Shown here: in pieces, positions 20,986 to 32,983 of the stretch
Position numbering within the stretch: the first letter of the stretch is position 1
Layout: every line of letters starts with the position of its first letter
Assembly (NCBI GenBank): GCA_033030425.1
Contig: JAUFSD010000008.1
Location: 1,612,001-1,676,000 of the forward strand
Length of the DNA stretch: 64,000 nt
Origin: Verpa conica
Lineage: Eukaryota > Ascomycota > Pezizomycetes > Pezizales > Morchellaceae
Direction of reading: 5' to 3'
Made by a program: the position numbers and the translations under genes
Notes under the pieces: generated by a model
What the model was told of the DNA's origin: nothing
The model's database searches: none
The model's input: only the letters and a program-made list of their open reading frames with translations

Positions 20986-23900
20986 TCTTCTTTTTACTTT
21001 TACTATACCCAGTTATATGCTTTAAGCCTAAATACCCTAGCTTAGACGCCACTTACAGTCGTAGATAGAGATTGAGATACCTTTTCTCTATTACCTTACT
21101 CTAAAGTACCTCAAAAAGCATAGGTATATAGGAATCTCTCAGGCATTAATCCAAATACTCCCTACTTAAACATTACCATCTAGACTTCAAGGATAGAGGT
21201 CTCTTTAGTACTAAAAAATAACGCAATGAACATTTGACTTTAGGGGTTTATACGTAGATTCTATGCTAGTTATTGACGTCTAGTACAAGAATAATGTCTA
21301 GACCCTTGAACCCATCCACGATCTTCTGGCTTACCTAATGAGAAGAATAAATCCTTAAAATTCATCATATAGAGTAGTATATACTGTAGTCTATGGATAT
21401 TTTGCCTTTAAGATATAGTTCCACCTGCATGTTACGTTTATGATTCCACGGGCCATATATTAGATATATATTCGGTGAAGTTATAAGATATCATTGATTT
21501 TTATTCTACTCTTGGGTAGAATTTTTTAATCCCCTCCTAAGATATCAATTTCAAAAGTGCAGAATGTGAGGGGCATGGCGTACCGAGTGATACTTCATGA
21601 ATAACAACGTCGTTAGCCTGTAGTATCGCTAGATTAGATAAAACCTATATGAGAGGGTTTCAATTCTATTCTTTTTGGAGATTAAGAAGGACCCGCTTCT
21701 TTTAGCCTCGACTATGCTGGATTTACCCTCAAAATATTATGCGCGATGAAGCCGCAGAGCCGCATCGTCCAAATAGAAGTTGGTCACCCCTTCTAAACAA
21801 CCAAAGAGGAGAAACAACATCCCAGAATATTTTTAGTGGCTCTCGAGGCTTCAATTTGAGGGGTTCCGGATGCTGTCAGATAAGATCTAGTATTTATGCT
21901 GTGGGGGCCTCGTAAAGGTAGAAGTGCTTTTGCTGCTTAAGAAATGTCTAAAGCTATCAAGAGGCGAATGAATGAATGAATGAATTAATCATAAGCGGAT
22001 GAGCTGTCAAGAGGCCTCCGGATGTGTTGAAAATTGTTTGGATGAAAACGGTATCATTGTCAGCACAATTACCCGGGATTCATCAGAATTAATTACTCAT
22101 ACCTTTCTTGGCTTCGTTAATCCGGGGCGGAATTGATTTAGTAATTGGGATAAAGATTCTAGATATATTTATGAAGACGTTTTGGTGATAGAAAAACAGC
22201 TCAGTCTTTCTTTATTAAGTTGTCTTAGCAGCGGGTCCCTTGCCTGTAACTACCCTTTAAGCCAGCTGATAACTATGAGGTGCAGCCTTGAGGGACCAGG
22301 TTTTTACTTTCATAGTAGAAGCTTAATACCGAACATTGATTAGTGAGGTTCTAAGTTATTATAGTTTAGTGTGTACAATCTCGAATATCACTAAATGAAA
22401 CCTGGGCGTGGAATACCTAAGTATGCTCAGATATACCTTTCTATGCCCAGATATACCGATCTTACATGTTACCCCTCCTCAAAGAAACAATATCCCTATA
22501 TCTCCTGCAAACACCTAATCAAAACTCAAGTCACTATATGCTACAGATACATAGGAAAACCTCTTGGGGTATGATTTTAAGAAATAATCACTTAAGTATA
22601 TATCATCATGATATCAGTACTTTAAGGAACGCTTTACACTATTCTTTTACTCTGCGGAAATTATCGGAGTCCTATGCCGGAATATCGGTCCAAACAGTTG
22701 GTCGACATTTGCGACTACGCGTACCGTAGAAGAGTGTACCAGAATCTTATGAACATAAAAGCTACCTGTTATTAAAGGGTCTCCTTGAGAAGTAGAATGT
22801 GTAGTGGTGGTTAAGGTAGTAAATCCTAAGGAATTAAAGTAAATACATCCGATACTCTGTCTATACCAACTGACAAACCTAAATAGAGTTCCAGTCCTAC
22901 ACTAGTGGGACCAGGCATCTCTGTAGGGGAAGTTGGGGTATATATAGGCTGATATACACATGTTATTAAGCATTCACTTTTGAGGCTCTTAATCAGTAAA
23001 AAAGCCATAAAAGTCAGTATAATATAATTATAAATAGAGATCAACGGTTAGGAAGGGGGTTCAGATGATATTTTCGAATCTATCCGGGTGTGCGGGGGAA
23101 GGATTCTGCCGTGTACACACCAACAGGGTTAGGGGAGTCAGCGAGTGGGAATGTGAGACTGCAATTTTAACCTGTGGTGCGTGGATAAAATACAGTGTTA
23201 GCTTGCCAGTAGCGAGCCAAGCGCCCACCGTATACCAACCCTAACCCCCCACCACCTCTCATCAATTTTTAGAGTATACGACCTAGCAAACCACGCTGCC
23301 TACTTCGGAAGTCCGACGAAAGTCTCTCCGGACCAGCCTCCACACCAAATATACAAGTCTAGGGAACGGTAAGCGACAAGCAATACCAGAGCCAAGTCTA
23401 GCAGAGAGTAGGGATTCCCAACTACCTAAAGTAAACGCAACTAACACTGACCTTCCAGCATATCTGGCCGTAACAATGACACCCCGAGAGAGACCCTGAG
23501 ACCAGAACTATGACGGCCGTGTTTGGCACCCTATGGTCTCACAGGGGTATAGAAGATATGGAGAGGTGGCGATACAATTAAGTATCTTGCTATACTACAC
23601 AGAGGTAGTTAGTCGGGCAGGGGACCGTTTAGTCGGGCTGGTTTCGGGACGTGTGTATCACTGACACCAATAAATGGCTATCGAGCCTGGCTCCCATGGG
23701 TTGAATCATGCGGATGTATGCCGGGGGTCCATACTGTTTTATTACGGCTCTGGGATTGGGTTATAGGAATATTGGTGGAGGTCCCTACAACCCTTAGACA
23801 TTCTATGTATAGCTGGACATGACAGAAACCAGGCTGAGTGCTCAGACTTTCCTGCTATGGCTGTGAGATTGGGTCGTAAGGCTATGGGAGAGGTTGCTAC

Positions 23901-24745
23901 AACTCCTGGATTTCAGGCTGTCCTCGGTAGTCTCATAACCCAAGCACTACAATATTACCGTATGGTTATAGGTATCGAAGTCCCCATATCAGTCTATCCC
24001 AATTGATAGAGCAGAGGACTTAGTACTCTCAGCCCTAACCCCATAACTAAAAATATGACCGAAATGCCTGAATCCACCATTAGTTACCCGGTACCCCACT
24101 AATGGTGGATTCAGGAATCTTTTCCGAACACTGATAATAAAAAACCAGAAATTCTTCGGGAATTAGATTATGTCTAGTAAACGTCAGTGTTTCATCGTAG
24201 CCAAATCTCACTACGGCTAGGACATCGGCTAAGATGGGTTTATCGACCGCCGTCACTCCAAAGGTAGGTATAATTAATATTAACATTGGAGGATTGAATA
24301 ATACAGTGTATAAAGTGAGCGAGGACGTTTAATTTCGCCCCCAGGGCCCAGTACTGTGCTATCGGGATTAGGGGTGATATGCGCCAAAACAAACCAGAAC
24401 TAGGGCTTCTTCAGCACAGATATATACCCACCCACCGCTTCAAGTAACAAATTCTTTTAATAAGAGGGTCAGAACTTATTGTAGTTCATTTATATTAATA
24501 TAATTGTACTTTGCCAACATTCTTCTAGCAAAGTAAGGCAAATTGAGCTTAGAAAGATTATTAGATAGACCATAAAAGAATGCAAACACTCCTATAAATT
24601 AAAGAAATCACCGGAAATCTTCCTCTTGCATGGCGGTTTGTTCAAAATAGGATTATTTGTCTGTTTTTGCTAGTGCCCCACATCAACCACAATCCTGCGA
24701 GTACAAAGTACATAAACCACATGTAGAGGCATCTGTGCCAAGAAA
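20986..24745. other. 3.8 kb without a gene; one perfect inverted repeat and a relic of the YGxNLAA unit
   Basis: No coding frame has support. A GAAT tetranucleotide run lies at 21966-21984. Around 23740-23930 two stretches of about 70 bp resemble each other (GATTGGGTT/CGTAAGG-type blocks), perhaps an old tandem duplication. At 24067-24115 there is a perfect 18-bp inverted repeat, followed at about 24190-24255 by a nucleotide relic of the SYGxNLAAxRTSAKMD unit, with stops. Confidence 0.45.
24067..24115. repeat. Perfect 18-bp inverted repeat, 13-nt loop
   Basis: CCTGAATCCACCATTAGT (24067-24084) pairs fully with 24098-24115. The left arm is the nucleotide version of the PESTN motif that ends the DUF3669-type genes (GCCTGAATCCACCA at about 20488), so the palindrome arose from that gene end. 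Confidence 0.8.
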
Positions 24746-24827
24746 TCTCTGGTAGTATAGAGGTTAGTATACTTGCCTATCATTCAACTGCGCGCGAGTG
24801 ACCGGGGTTCGACTCCCCGCCAGGGGG
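24313..24827. repeat. Segmental duplication, copy A (with tRNA-Asp-like gene)
   Basis: Upstream of the tRNA-like gene, blocks such as GATATGCG/CATCAAAA, CCAGAACTAGGG and TTTTTGCTAGTGC match about 27516-27769 upstream of the other tRNA-Asp. Copy A carries about 190 extra bp (about 24440-24620) that copy B lacks. Confidence 0.65.
24746..24827 (+). tRNA. Diverged tRNA-Asp copy with anticodon ATC, possibly a pseudogene
   Basis: It aligns end to end with the intact tRNA-Asp genes at 20904 and 27770. The acceptor pairs as TCTCTGG with CCAGGGG (two G-U pairs), and the anticodon stem has one G-U. The loop reads CTATCA, so the anticodon is ATC instead of GTC. That anticodon would still read Asp GAU codons if A34 were modified, but this is not usual for tRNA-Asp. 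The intron-sized insertion is kept. I favour a decaying copy. Confidence 0.65.
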
Positions 24828-27769
24828 GCTCTATCTTTTATTTTTTACGCCTCAGAGATCAGAATGTGATATCACCGGTGTAAGTTTACCCGAGAATAAT
24901 ATTAGTCTAGAATCGTGGAGGGTAAAGCTAGTTGTGTGATGAGTAAGGTTCTTATCGTGAGAATCAGTGTCGATTGGAGGATGAATTAAACAAAGAAAAA
25001 AAAAGTGTCGATTGGAGGTATGTAGTACAGCGGAGGTGTCAACGACGATCGTATTATTTTTGTTAACCTTTCGAAGAATATGTGAATCCACAATTTGTGG
25101 AGTCCCAAGCCATCAATGGTATACCCAGACGTTCCGGTCACACATCTTTTCTTTGCACTACCTCAATGTATTACTATTACTTATTTCTCCTTTACTTCGC
25201 GTATTTTCAGGGTCAAATGGCTTTCGTAACTCGTTTTTACTCACCTGGAGGGTAAGCTTTCTTTTATACAAGTACTGGACTTTGCTCTCTCTGGTTGGGG
25301 TTTTATTCTGCATGACTTAGACTAATATCTGGAAAATCATATACTGTGAAGTGCGTCTATTGTATCGTCTTTTTATTAATTGTTTATCTTTTCGGAGTTA
25401 CGTAGACTCTGTTAGACTACAGTTTCTTTTGTGCATGATTCCTATTTAGATCTTTTATTAGGCTTACGCCTAACGCTAGTTTCCTTTTGCATTTTCTCAC
25501 TATATTCTACCAGAGGGGCTACCAGGCCTAAATTATTTTGCACCATAATAATATCAGCGAAAAAAAATATTCCTCCCGGCTCTCCTGGAGACTATGGGAG
25601 ATGATTATTTTATTTTTTACTAATGAAGGATTGCCTTTTAATACAATGCTACATAAAATTGGAGTAAATCTTGTTCATTAGGGAAAACTGTTAGGGGTGA
25701 TAAAGGCACTTCTTTTTATGAAAGGTGATTATTCAAGTAGTGTATATCTATAAGTATATAGTTCACCGCAACAGCAACATATATTCTAGCTGAGAAAACA
25801 ATAAATAACTCCCGACGCTATCTAAATATGCTCTATCGTAGCTTTTTGTCAACGAATTATGAATTGGCTATATATCGTAGGATAACATAATGATCCAAGA
25901 TTGGACTTTCCGTGATCACGGAGTAGCACTCGGGGGTTTATTGCCAAGACTTTTATGAGCCGAGTGACCGTCTGTGATTACCGACAGTTATATTCTATAA
26001 TTTCAATTTACCGCTCCCAGATGCCCTCTAAAGACTTAGAATACCTAGTAGGTTATGCACTCAGTCTATCAAATAATTCCTTTAGGAAATTTTCCGACGC
26101 TTTAGCATCGTTATTTTTGACGGCTGCGCATGTTTTAAATTTTAGATCACGCTAGTAAGTCCAAGCACACAAACCTCTCTATTATGAACTACCTCACTTG
26201 GGTGCTCCTCTCTTTTGAACCTATAAATTCATGCACTGTTATAATGACCCCGAAGCTCGCTCTCCGAGTGCTAAACCTAGGAATGACTTGGTTGCGAGAT
26301 CCCAGAGACAAGATTATAGGTGGTCTTAAGCTACCCAGGGGGTAAAGTTTCATAAAAACTAAACCCCAAAGGTTATTTCCAGGGGTTAGCAAGAAGGAAA
26401 ATTAGGAGTAGAGTGAGGAGGAAGCACTGGCCTCGAAAAAGAGATCATTATGAAATGGTATTGAAAGCCGTCGATATTACAGCTTTGTATAGGCAATTTT
26501 CGTTCTCAAACCTAGATATAGTATTCACTAGTAACTTTTAGATCTCGTAAGTGTAGTTGTATTAAAAGGGGGACAGGTGAACATACCGAGGTAGGTTAGA
26601 AACATTGGCTATAGCAGTCGCAGGAGAGCAGAGGTTATAGGCAAAGTTCCTAAACAGGTTGGGCTAAGATATGCTTTTATCCAGAGATTTATTGTATTTT
26701 GTTGAAGGTTAATGACGTCGTTTTGTTCGCTAATTATTTGAGGCGTTGGTATGCTATAGTGGGGTATGTATGATGCGTGCAGTTATAAAGGTGTACCACA
26801 ACTTTGAATCGATATTTCAAGAATACACGGGGCCCCCCAAGAAAAGTTTTGAGGTCTTGTATGGTACTATTAAACGTTTCTAAGTTTTTATATGTGAGCA
26901 AACGGTATGGTTGTTGTGGAATAAGAACATCATTTTTTTGCTGTGAGTGGAAAATTCTCTATTATAAAAACTACATGATGTAGAATACACTGGGTGCCTA
27001 GTCTACCCCTGTTCGTAGATGTAGCTGGGCACGGGAACGACCGCGCCTTGAGTGGGGTTTTGTTTTCCCGTAGACCATAAGCAGTCTATACGAATGACCC
27101 CGACAAGTATTAGCATATTTGATTTCTTTTTTCGACAAAGCCTCTGCGTATGCATGCATGTTTAGCCGGATAAACTCTGGGGCTTAATTAAAACACCAAA
27201 GAGGTATCATATTTGAATTAAGTCTTGTGATTATAAATTATAGCAACCTTAAAGCTTGAGGAATTCGGGGGTGTCGTAAAACTCACGCACCTGAAAACAA
27301 TATTAATAATAATAAAAGCAGACTCTTTCCGAACTAGATTATTTCTAGTAAATATTATATATAACGCTCCTTTCCCTTTTTTGCTTTATAAAACATGTGA
27401 CTGTGTTTTTAATACCTTTTTACGGGCAGCCTGGCTGAACCCATTGATTCGTGTATACTCGGAGAAAAACTAAATACTATCAATTTTTAAGCTCTATTTG
27501 TACTGAGTTACAACAAAGTGAGGGATAACATTTAATTTCTCCCCAAGTACTTGTGCTGTCGAAATTAGGAGTGATATGCATCAAAAAGCACCAGAACTAG
27601 GGTTTTTTCAGCATAGATATCTACCCACCCATTAGACAACTCTCCCTTACACTGCTGCTTGTTCAGGGTAGAGCTATTTGTGTGTTTTTGCTAGTGCTGT
27701 ACATTAATCACAATCCGGCGAGCACAAGCAAGTACATAAACCACGTCTGGAGGCAGCTTTGCCAAGAAA
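24828..27769. other. 2.9 kb without a supported gene
   Basis: Open frames here are short and lack motifs or splice context. A dispersed repeat copy starts at about 26765, and copy B of the segmental duplication lies at about 27516-27851. Confidence 0.45.
26765..26990. repeat. Dispersed repeat family, copy 1 (diverged)
   Basis: It shares an ordered set of blocks with about 30008-30208 and 63768-64000: a GATGCGYGYAGT start, CTTGTATRGT, TGTTGTGGAATAA and a GCTGT-GTG end. No ORF is inside. The type of element is unknown. Confidence 0.55.
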
Positions 27770-27851
27770 TCTCTGGTAGTATAGTGGTTAGTATACTCGC
27801 CTGTCATTCATATGTGCGCGAGTGACCGGGGTTCAATTCCCCGCCAGAGAG
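27516..27851. repeat. Segmental duplication, copy B (with tRNA-Asp)
   Basis: Counterpart of 24313-24827. The alignment continues without a gap into the tRNA gene, so the tRNA was duplicated together with its upstream flank. Confidence 0.65.
27770..27851 (+). tRNA. tRNA-Asp(GTC) with 10-nt intron
   Basis: It differs from the gene at 20904 only within the intron (TTCATATGTG instead of TTCACATGTG). All stems pair, the anticodon is GTC and the discriminator is G. Confidence 0.9.
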
Positions 27852-28459
27852 AGACTTCATTTTGCTCCACTGGAAGTTGCTCATTCCAAGAGGGAGAAGT
27901 CACCTGGCCCCCTTCCTCTGTACAGTCGCGTAAATCGTTGTCCTAGACCTCTTTTTATCCCAGATCCTTTGTTGTCCGGATGGAGTAAATATGGAAATAT
28001 TAAGAGTTATACAGTCACAAGAAAATAGGGGGAGGCCTACCTAGGCTTCTCTCAGACCTCTATAATTTCTTTGAATTTTTTACTACCTATACCAATGATA
28101 ATTTGCATGTGCTGAGAAATACTTACCATATTCTGTATAGAACGCTGATCATTTAGCCTGTTCCTCATTGCACATAGTAGTGTATTTCTTAGCATATCCT
28201 CCGCTTACTTGCTACAGTACGGGAAAGCGGGGTATTTTTGGTATGGCATTGGTGCGATATTCTGGAGAATACTAGATTAAGTCGGCTGTGTTATAGGACT
28301 TTTTGACCAACCCGTTAGCACTTCCAACTTAAAATCGTATTCCCCACCGATGCGGTTGTGAAAACACCCATCTTTCCGCTGTCTCGTGCCCAGACTTCTT
28401 GTGATTGGTTGATAATTACGCTGCGCTCTATTGTACTTGCTAAGCACAACAACCCACCC

Positions 28460-28632
28460 TGTCACGCCTGGATACGGTCTCTAAGACACACTCCCTGGCT
28501 AACTTCCTGATATATTCAAAGATGAAAAAGATAAAGGGATGTATATTCTACCCTCGGTCCAGAGGCATGGTCCTCTTATAGAGGATCATGAGCTAGCGTA
28601 TGACTAAGTCTGTACATAATCTTCACATGACA
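28460..28632. mobile_element. Solo LTR, copy without clear target duplication
   Basis: It starts TGTCACGCCTGGATACGG and ends CTTCACATGACA. The same blocks occur in the same order in the LTR at 47410-47592 (GGCATGRTCCTCTTATRGA, GTATGACTAA, ATCTTCACRTGACA). The flanks (CACCC and CCCCT) do not match cleanly. Confidence 0.6.
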
Positions 28633-29370
28633 CCCCTTCTAATAGAGGGAAAGAAACTTGGGAAAAGTTGCAGCCTATACAGCTCTCGAGCTATCTCTAT
28701 ATCTTTCAAATACAAGTAGTCAATTTCTAGCGGATATCTACAAGCACTTCTCTGCGGGAATCTCTGTCCTAGCTGTGTTATGGCGAGGTTTGGTTGTCAT
28801 GGTAAAGCAAACGTTCGCTCCGTTTTCTCGGATTTTTTGACCTCCCCGTGTCGTATGGAAAATAGAACCACCATGTCCCTGTCCCTGTGAAAATAAATAA
28901 TATTTTCTCTCCTAGATTTCGATACCTTGAGTACCCTTATTAGTAATTGCGGTCTTACTAGTACCTATTTGGGTAGAAATAGAGGGTTTTAAGATCATCT
29001 CGATTATCAGAACCCTAACCCTTTCAGTCTCCAGCTGGGGATTATTTATTATCCTAGAAATCTTATTATCCCGTACAAACACATCTAGACCCCCGACTAT
29101 GTATGTTGGAGTATGGCCGACAGCGGTCGATCACATAGGCATGTAGGGTATAAGAGGTCGGGCTTACCCCCCCTCCTCTAGGCGTATTATCGAACCATTA
29201 TTCTATTGCTCACACCCGTACTTTCACAATGTAGTATAGAGTCATCTCTAGGCATAGATAAGTAGGTTAGCACGCTTCGGTTAATGTTGACCATTGCCAT
29301 AAATAAAGAGAAATGTAGAATAATTCTTTATGAGCTCATAGGGAGATGGTGATTGATAAGGATATCAGCA

Positions 29371-29464
29371 GCTCCAGTAGCCTAATGGTTAACTGTTCTG
29401 CACGTCGGTAAAATCTAATCCTACAACAACACCTCCTTTCGGGGGGTAGGTTCGACCCGGAGTG
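29371..29464 (+). ncRNA. tRNA-like sequence, about 94 nt, degenerate
   Basis: A GCTCCAG start, an A-box-like TAGCCTAATGGTTA, a B-box-like GGTTCGACCC, and a 3' CCGGAGT that pairs with GCTCC with one wobble. T-arm and anticodon arm do not fold normally, so I call it a pseudo-tRNA or SINE head, perhaps Arg-derived. Confidence 0.35.
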
Positions 29465-30007
29465 AGACCGAGGAGGATGTACTGGAAAGGAACCTCTTTT
29501 TGCTGTAGGATTTAAATAATATAAGTTTAAATATTGTGATACTTTTTTATGTATGTATAATATCGCTTTTAAGGGGGAGTTGGCATGGTGATGGTATTTT
29601 TCTTTCTCGGGGTTTTGTTGGGGCACGGAGGCCGCTAGTAAGTGTTGGGGATATATGTGCACCATTCTATCTCGAGTCTCCTTCTCATCGTTTTCATCCT
29701 CTTTTCACCTTTTAGGAGGGGGATGGTTCGGTATAAGCTGACTTTAGAATCTCGGTGTTCTGTCTAACTGAGTTTTAAATACAAGGCCCTCTATTGATAT
29801 ACTGTTTCTTGGGTATCATGTGATAAGAGTATTTAGGCGTCGGCTACATTCTCCTCGCTCACCAATTGCTTTTCTACAATACTCGTGCCGGAGGCTGTAT
29901 CATATTAGGTAGTCTGGGGCAGTAGTGGGCGCGGGATGGTTAGCTGTAGGGATATCTTCGTTGTGCCAACCATCGATAGAGCCGATGTTCGAAGTACGGA
30001 TTCTGGA

Positions 30008-30208
30008 TGTATGACGCGCGTAGTCTTAAATGTGATGCAAAATTTGAGCCGATATTCCTACTCTTACAGCCAGCCAAAACCTAACAAAAAGACACATAGT
30101 CTTGTATAGTCCCAATAAAGATCCATATCCTTTTACTAGGCTTTGGCTGTAAAAAGTACCAAATGGAACAATTCCTAGAAATACTTAAGCATGATGGATG
30201 CTACACAT
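30008..30208. repeat. Dispersed repeat family, copy 2
   Basis: It closely matches 63768-64000, including GCAAAATTT, CAGCCAGCCAAAA, AACAAAAAGA, TTGTATAG and ATTCCTAGAAATACTTA. The other copy has about 35 bp extra near its middle (TGTTGTGGAATAAAAC), which copy 1 also has. Confidence 0.75.
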
Positions 30209-30641
30209 AGCCTAACAAGTGGGAAGGGATATACCAGAGGTAAAGCTCTATTAGAATCATATATTGGTAGTATTATTTTTTCTGAACATACACTTGAGCT
30301 TCAAGGATTATTTTTAATTTTTTGCATGGCCCAGATTATTGAAGTTTGGCTAAGATTCAGTGTGGGCTGCTGTCTCACCTCGGATTCGGCTAGCACATTT
30401 AAGACTGCGCGCGCCATACCTACATACTCTGTTGATCAGTAACATACTTCAAGTATGAGTACTCGTAAAACGCCGACTTTTTTTGGAATGGGCTGCTATT
30501 GCATACCATATAAATCATAGATTTGGCACATTCTTGTAGGATATGTAATAGTAGTCTATTCTACAAATGTTAGCTTTTTGTGGGCATATGGTTGAAGGAA
30601 AACTTTCCCCCCTTCTATATAAAGAACTACTGGCCTCAATA

Positions 30642-30966
30642 CCGTATTTTCTAGGCGATAACGAACACGACTGTGGGATGAATATACATTGAGGCCAGTA
30701 AAGCTTTGGCCACTAGTGATATTCTAGGCTCTCACACAGCTCTACCGTATTGACTCGATAAATTGGCTATGCGGGCGCCGCCGCCACTTCCGATCAAATG
30801 TAGACCTGCTATCTGATTGTAATGATTATTATCATGAGCTAGCTTTGATGGGTTTAAAGGAAGCTCAAACGAGTTTAAAGAAGACTATTAAGCATAGGTA
30901 GCGTTGACGCCCGCATAGCCAATTTATCGAGTCAATACGGTATTCGTTATAGCTGAGATAATACGG
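30642..30966. mobile_element. Outer MITE, 325 bp, with TA flanks
   Basis: The ends CCGTATTTTCTAGGCGATAACGAA and its near-inverse TTCGTTATAGCTGAGATAATACGG are flanked by TA at 30640-30641 and 30967-30968. A second TA-flanked element (30745-30940) lies inside it. Confidence 0.7.
30745..30940. mobile_element. Inner MITE, 196 bp, 33-bp perfect TIRs, TA flanks
   Basis: 30745-30777 and 30908-30940 are perfect inverted copies starting CCGTATTGACTCGATAAA. TA precedes and follows (30743-30744, 30941-30942). The first seven bases CCGTATT are the same as the outer element, so the two are probably related families. Confidence 0.85.
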
Positions 30967-32983
30967 TAGTAGAAAACCTAGCCCTGGTTACACCTAGCCC
31001 GGACCTTACAAACCTGATTGGCACTCGCTAAGGGGTCGCTGATGCCTCAAGGTACAGCAACGCATGCGGCAACAATATCTCCACATTTGAGACATAGCTC
31101 TAATTGGGTTAAGCTTTTTACGGCTGATCCCGGTGAAGGTAGCGTAAATAGCGCAAACATTATAGGACTTGCCCCAAGTCAATGATTGGGTGAATAAGCA
31201 GAGATAGATGTAAAGTAGGGTATCGCTCGCACTAGCTGAGGAATTCATAATGGCGCTAGATTTTCCAAGCAAATTATAACTGGAAGATCTTACTGTGACT
31301 AATTTTATATTCCCCCCCTCGTTTTTTGCTGCTTCTGATTTCGACCTCCTAGCGCCATTATAGATCTTATTAGAGAGATAGAGAAACATGTGGTTAGGAT
31401 TTAGAGTTTTTACCAGTCTCGTGCTCAGCCCCAGATTTTATTTACTGTACAGCGCCGTAGGGTCTGGGGCAGTAAGTTTCCGATACGCCTCGGAGCCACC
31501 CGCGAAAGTCTCCGTAGTGTTCGGAGGTCCCTAAGGCTCGGAGGCACTTTTCGAGCTTGGGAGAAGTAGTATGCCCGAAAAAGAACCGGCCAAAGCTCGG
31601 AGAGTAAGCATATTCGGCCCTATAGTACTGTATGGCAAACGTGCTATGCAGAAGGGTTAGGTACCGTGTGGTCTGGGTTAATAAAGCCCCGGAGTACTTC
31701 CGAGTACCAGAATTCCCCTGAGGGGTGCCAGAATTCGAGAACCCCGGGCTATAATATGCCCGGAATATGCCGAAAAAAAGTAATTAGGCAAGCGTGGAGG
31801 GGTAAGAACACTAGACGCTATGTTGCTGTGCAGCAAATAATGGGGCTGGGCACGAGACTAAGTTTCTGAAAATATCTCCGCTTACAAACTCAAAGGCCAG
31901 TGAATCGCTGCTTCAGCAATAATCTTGCCGGAAGGTATATGCTACGATATCCTATTAGCCAAGTATAGACTGCCACAAACAATCTCCTGCTCAAATATTT
32001 TTACACATACCTTACTCCTCCCGGTTTTATCGCATTCTAGGCAGCTTTCTGCGCCTTGGTGAGGTTATTTTCTGGACTGGCTGTGCTAAAGGCCAGCGCA
32101 TTCTACACTTTCTCACAAACCATTTTCTTTTATCACCTATCGCGCTGAGAAACAGCTCCGCCAAAAACCTAAAGAGCCAATGAAAACACTAAATCTCATG
32201 TCTCGCGTTTCTCGATCTTCTTTGCCAGTCAATGTGCCAGAAAGTCTACCGCGCGAGTACTGCCACATTTGCACTGCCACGCGCGTCAGACTTTCCGGTG
32301 TACAATGTGACAGTAGGTAAGACATGGCGCTCCCTGTTGCAGAAGCGCTTGAAGACTACAAGTAGTAACTGCTTTTACAAGTTGAGTGGTTTACCGTAAA
32401 AAAATACTACCCATAGGCAGCGGTTAGGATTTAAGTAGTGCCCTGACGCATTTTTTTTTTTGGGTTCCATAAAAATCTCTTAGATCTACTAGAGTAGGTG
32501 AGTTAATCAAATTACCTTCCATGCTGACAAAACTAATGATTTCGGCCTTGTTAGTACTCATCCATATCAGCCTACGCCCACCTCCGTGTGATAAAAGCGT
32601 AAAAAAAAAAACACCTTAATATTCCCATATCCCCTAAAGAGGAGACTAGAAGCCTCATACGACCTTCGAATCTTGGCCCCCCAACACCAAAGGAAAGAAC
32701 TCGAAAGACTTGGTGACATCCCACTATACCCTCGGATACCAGTAAATACCCCGACCAGCACTGAAAGGCTTAGTCTTCTGTTCTTTTGCATATAACCTAG
32801 GTGAATCCATCAGTCGATCCCCTGGCTGGAGAATTATCTAAAGTCTAAAAGCTAATACACTAGGCCTTACTACAGATTGACTGTACATTACTCCGAGGAC
32901 CTAAGCATTCCCGCTAGCTATAGTTCCCGTATTGTACCGCTGCTGAGAGAGAAGCCTTTTACACCTTCGTCCTATTCATATTT

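Larger units (their letters stand above)
27852..32983. other. 5.1-kb repeat-rich region without a supported gene
   Basis: It contains a solo LTR (28460), a tRNA-like sequence (29371), a dispersed repeat (30008), nested MITEs (30642-30966), a 13-bp perfect inverted repeat (31247-31259 with 31349-31361), and a MITE-like remnant at about 32135-32235. Short frames between them show no family motif. Confidence 0.45.

Noticed and set aside
25012..25320. 102-aa hydrophobic ORF
   Set aside because: Low-complexity hydrophobic content in T-rich DNA, with no start context or conserved pattern.
32640..32720. Possible dispersed 5S rRNA (ATACGACC match)
   Set aside because: Only eight bases fit. The rest of a 5S sequence and its internal promoter are absent.
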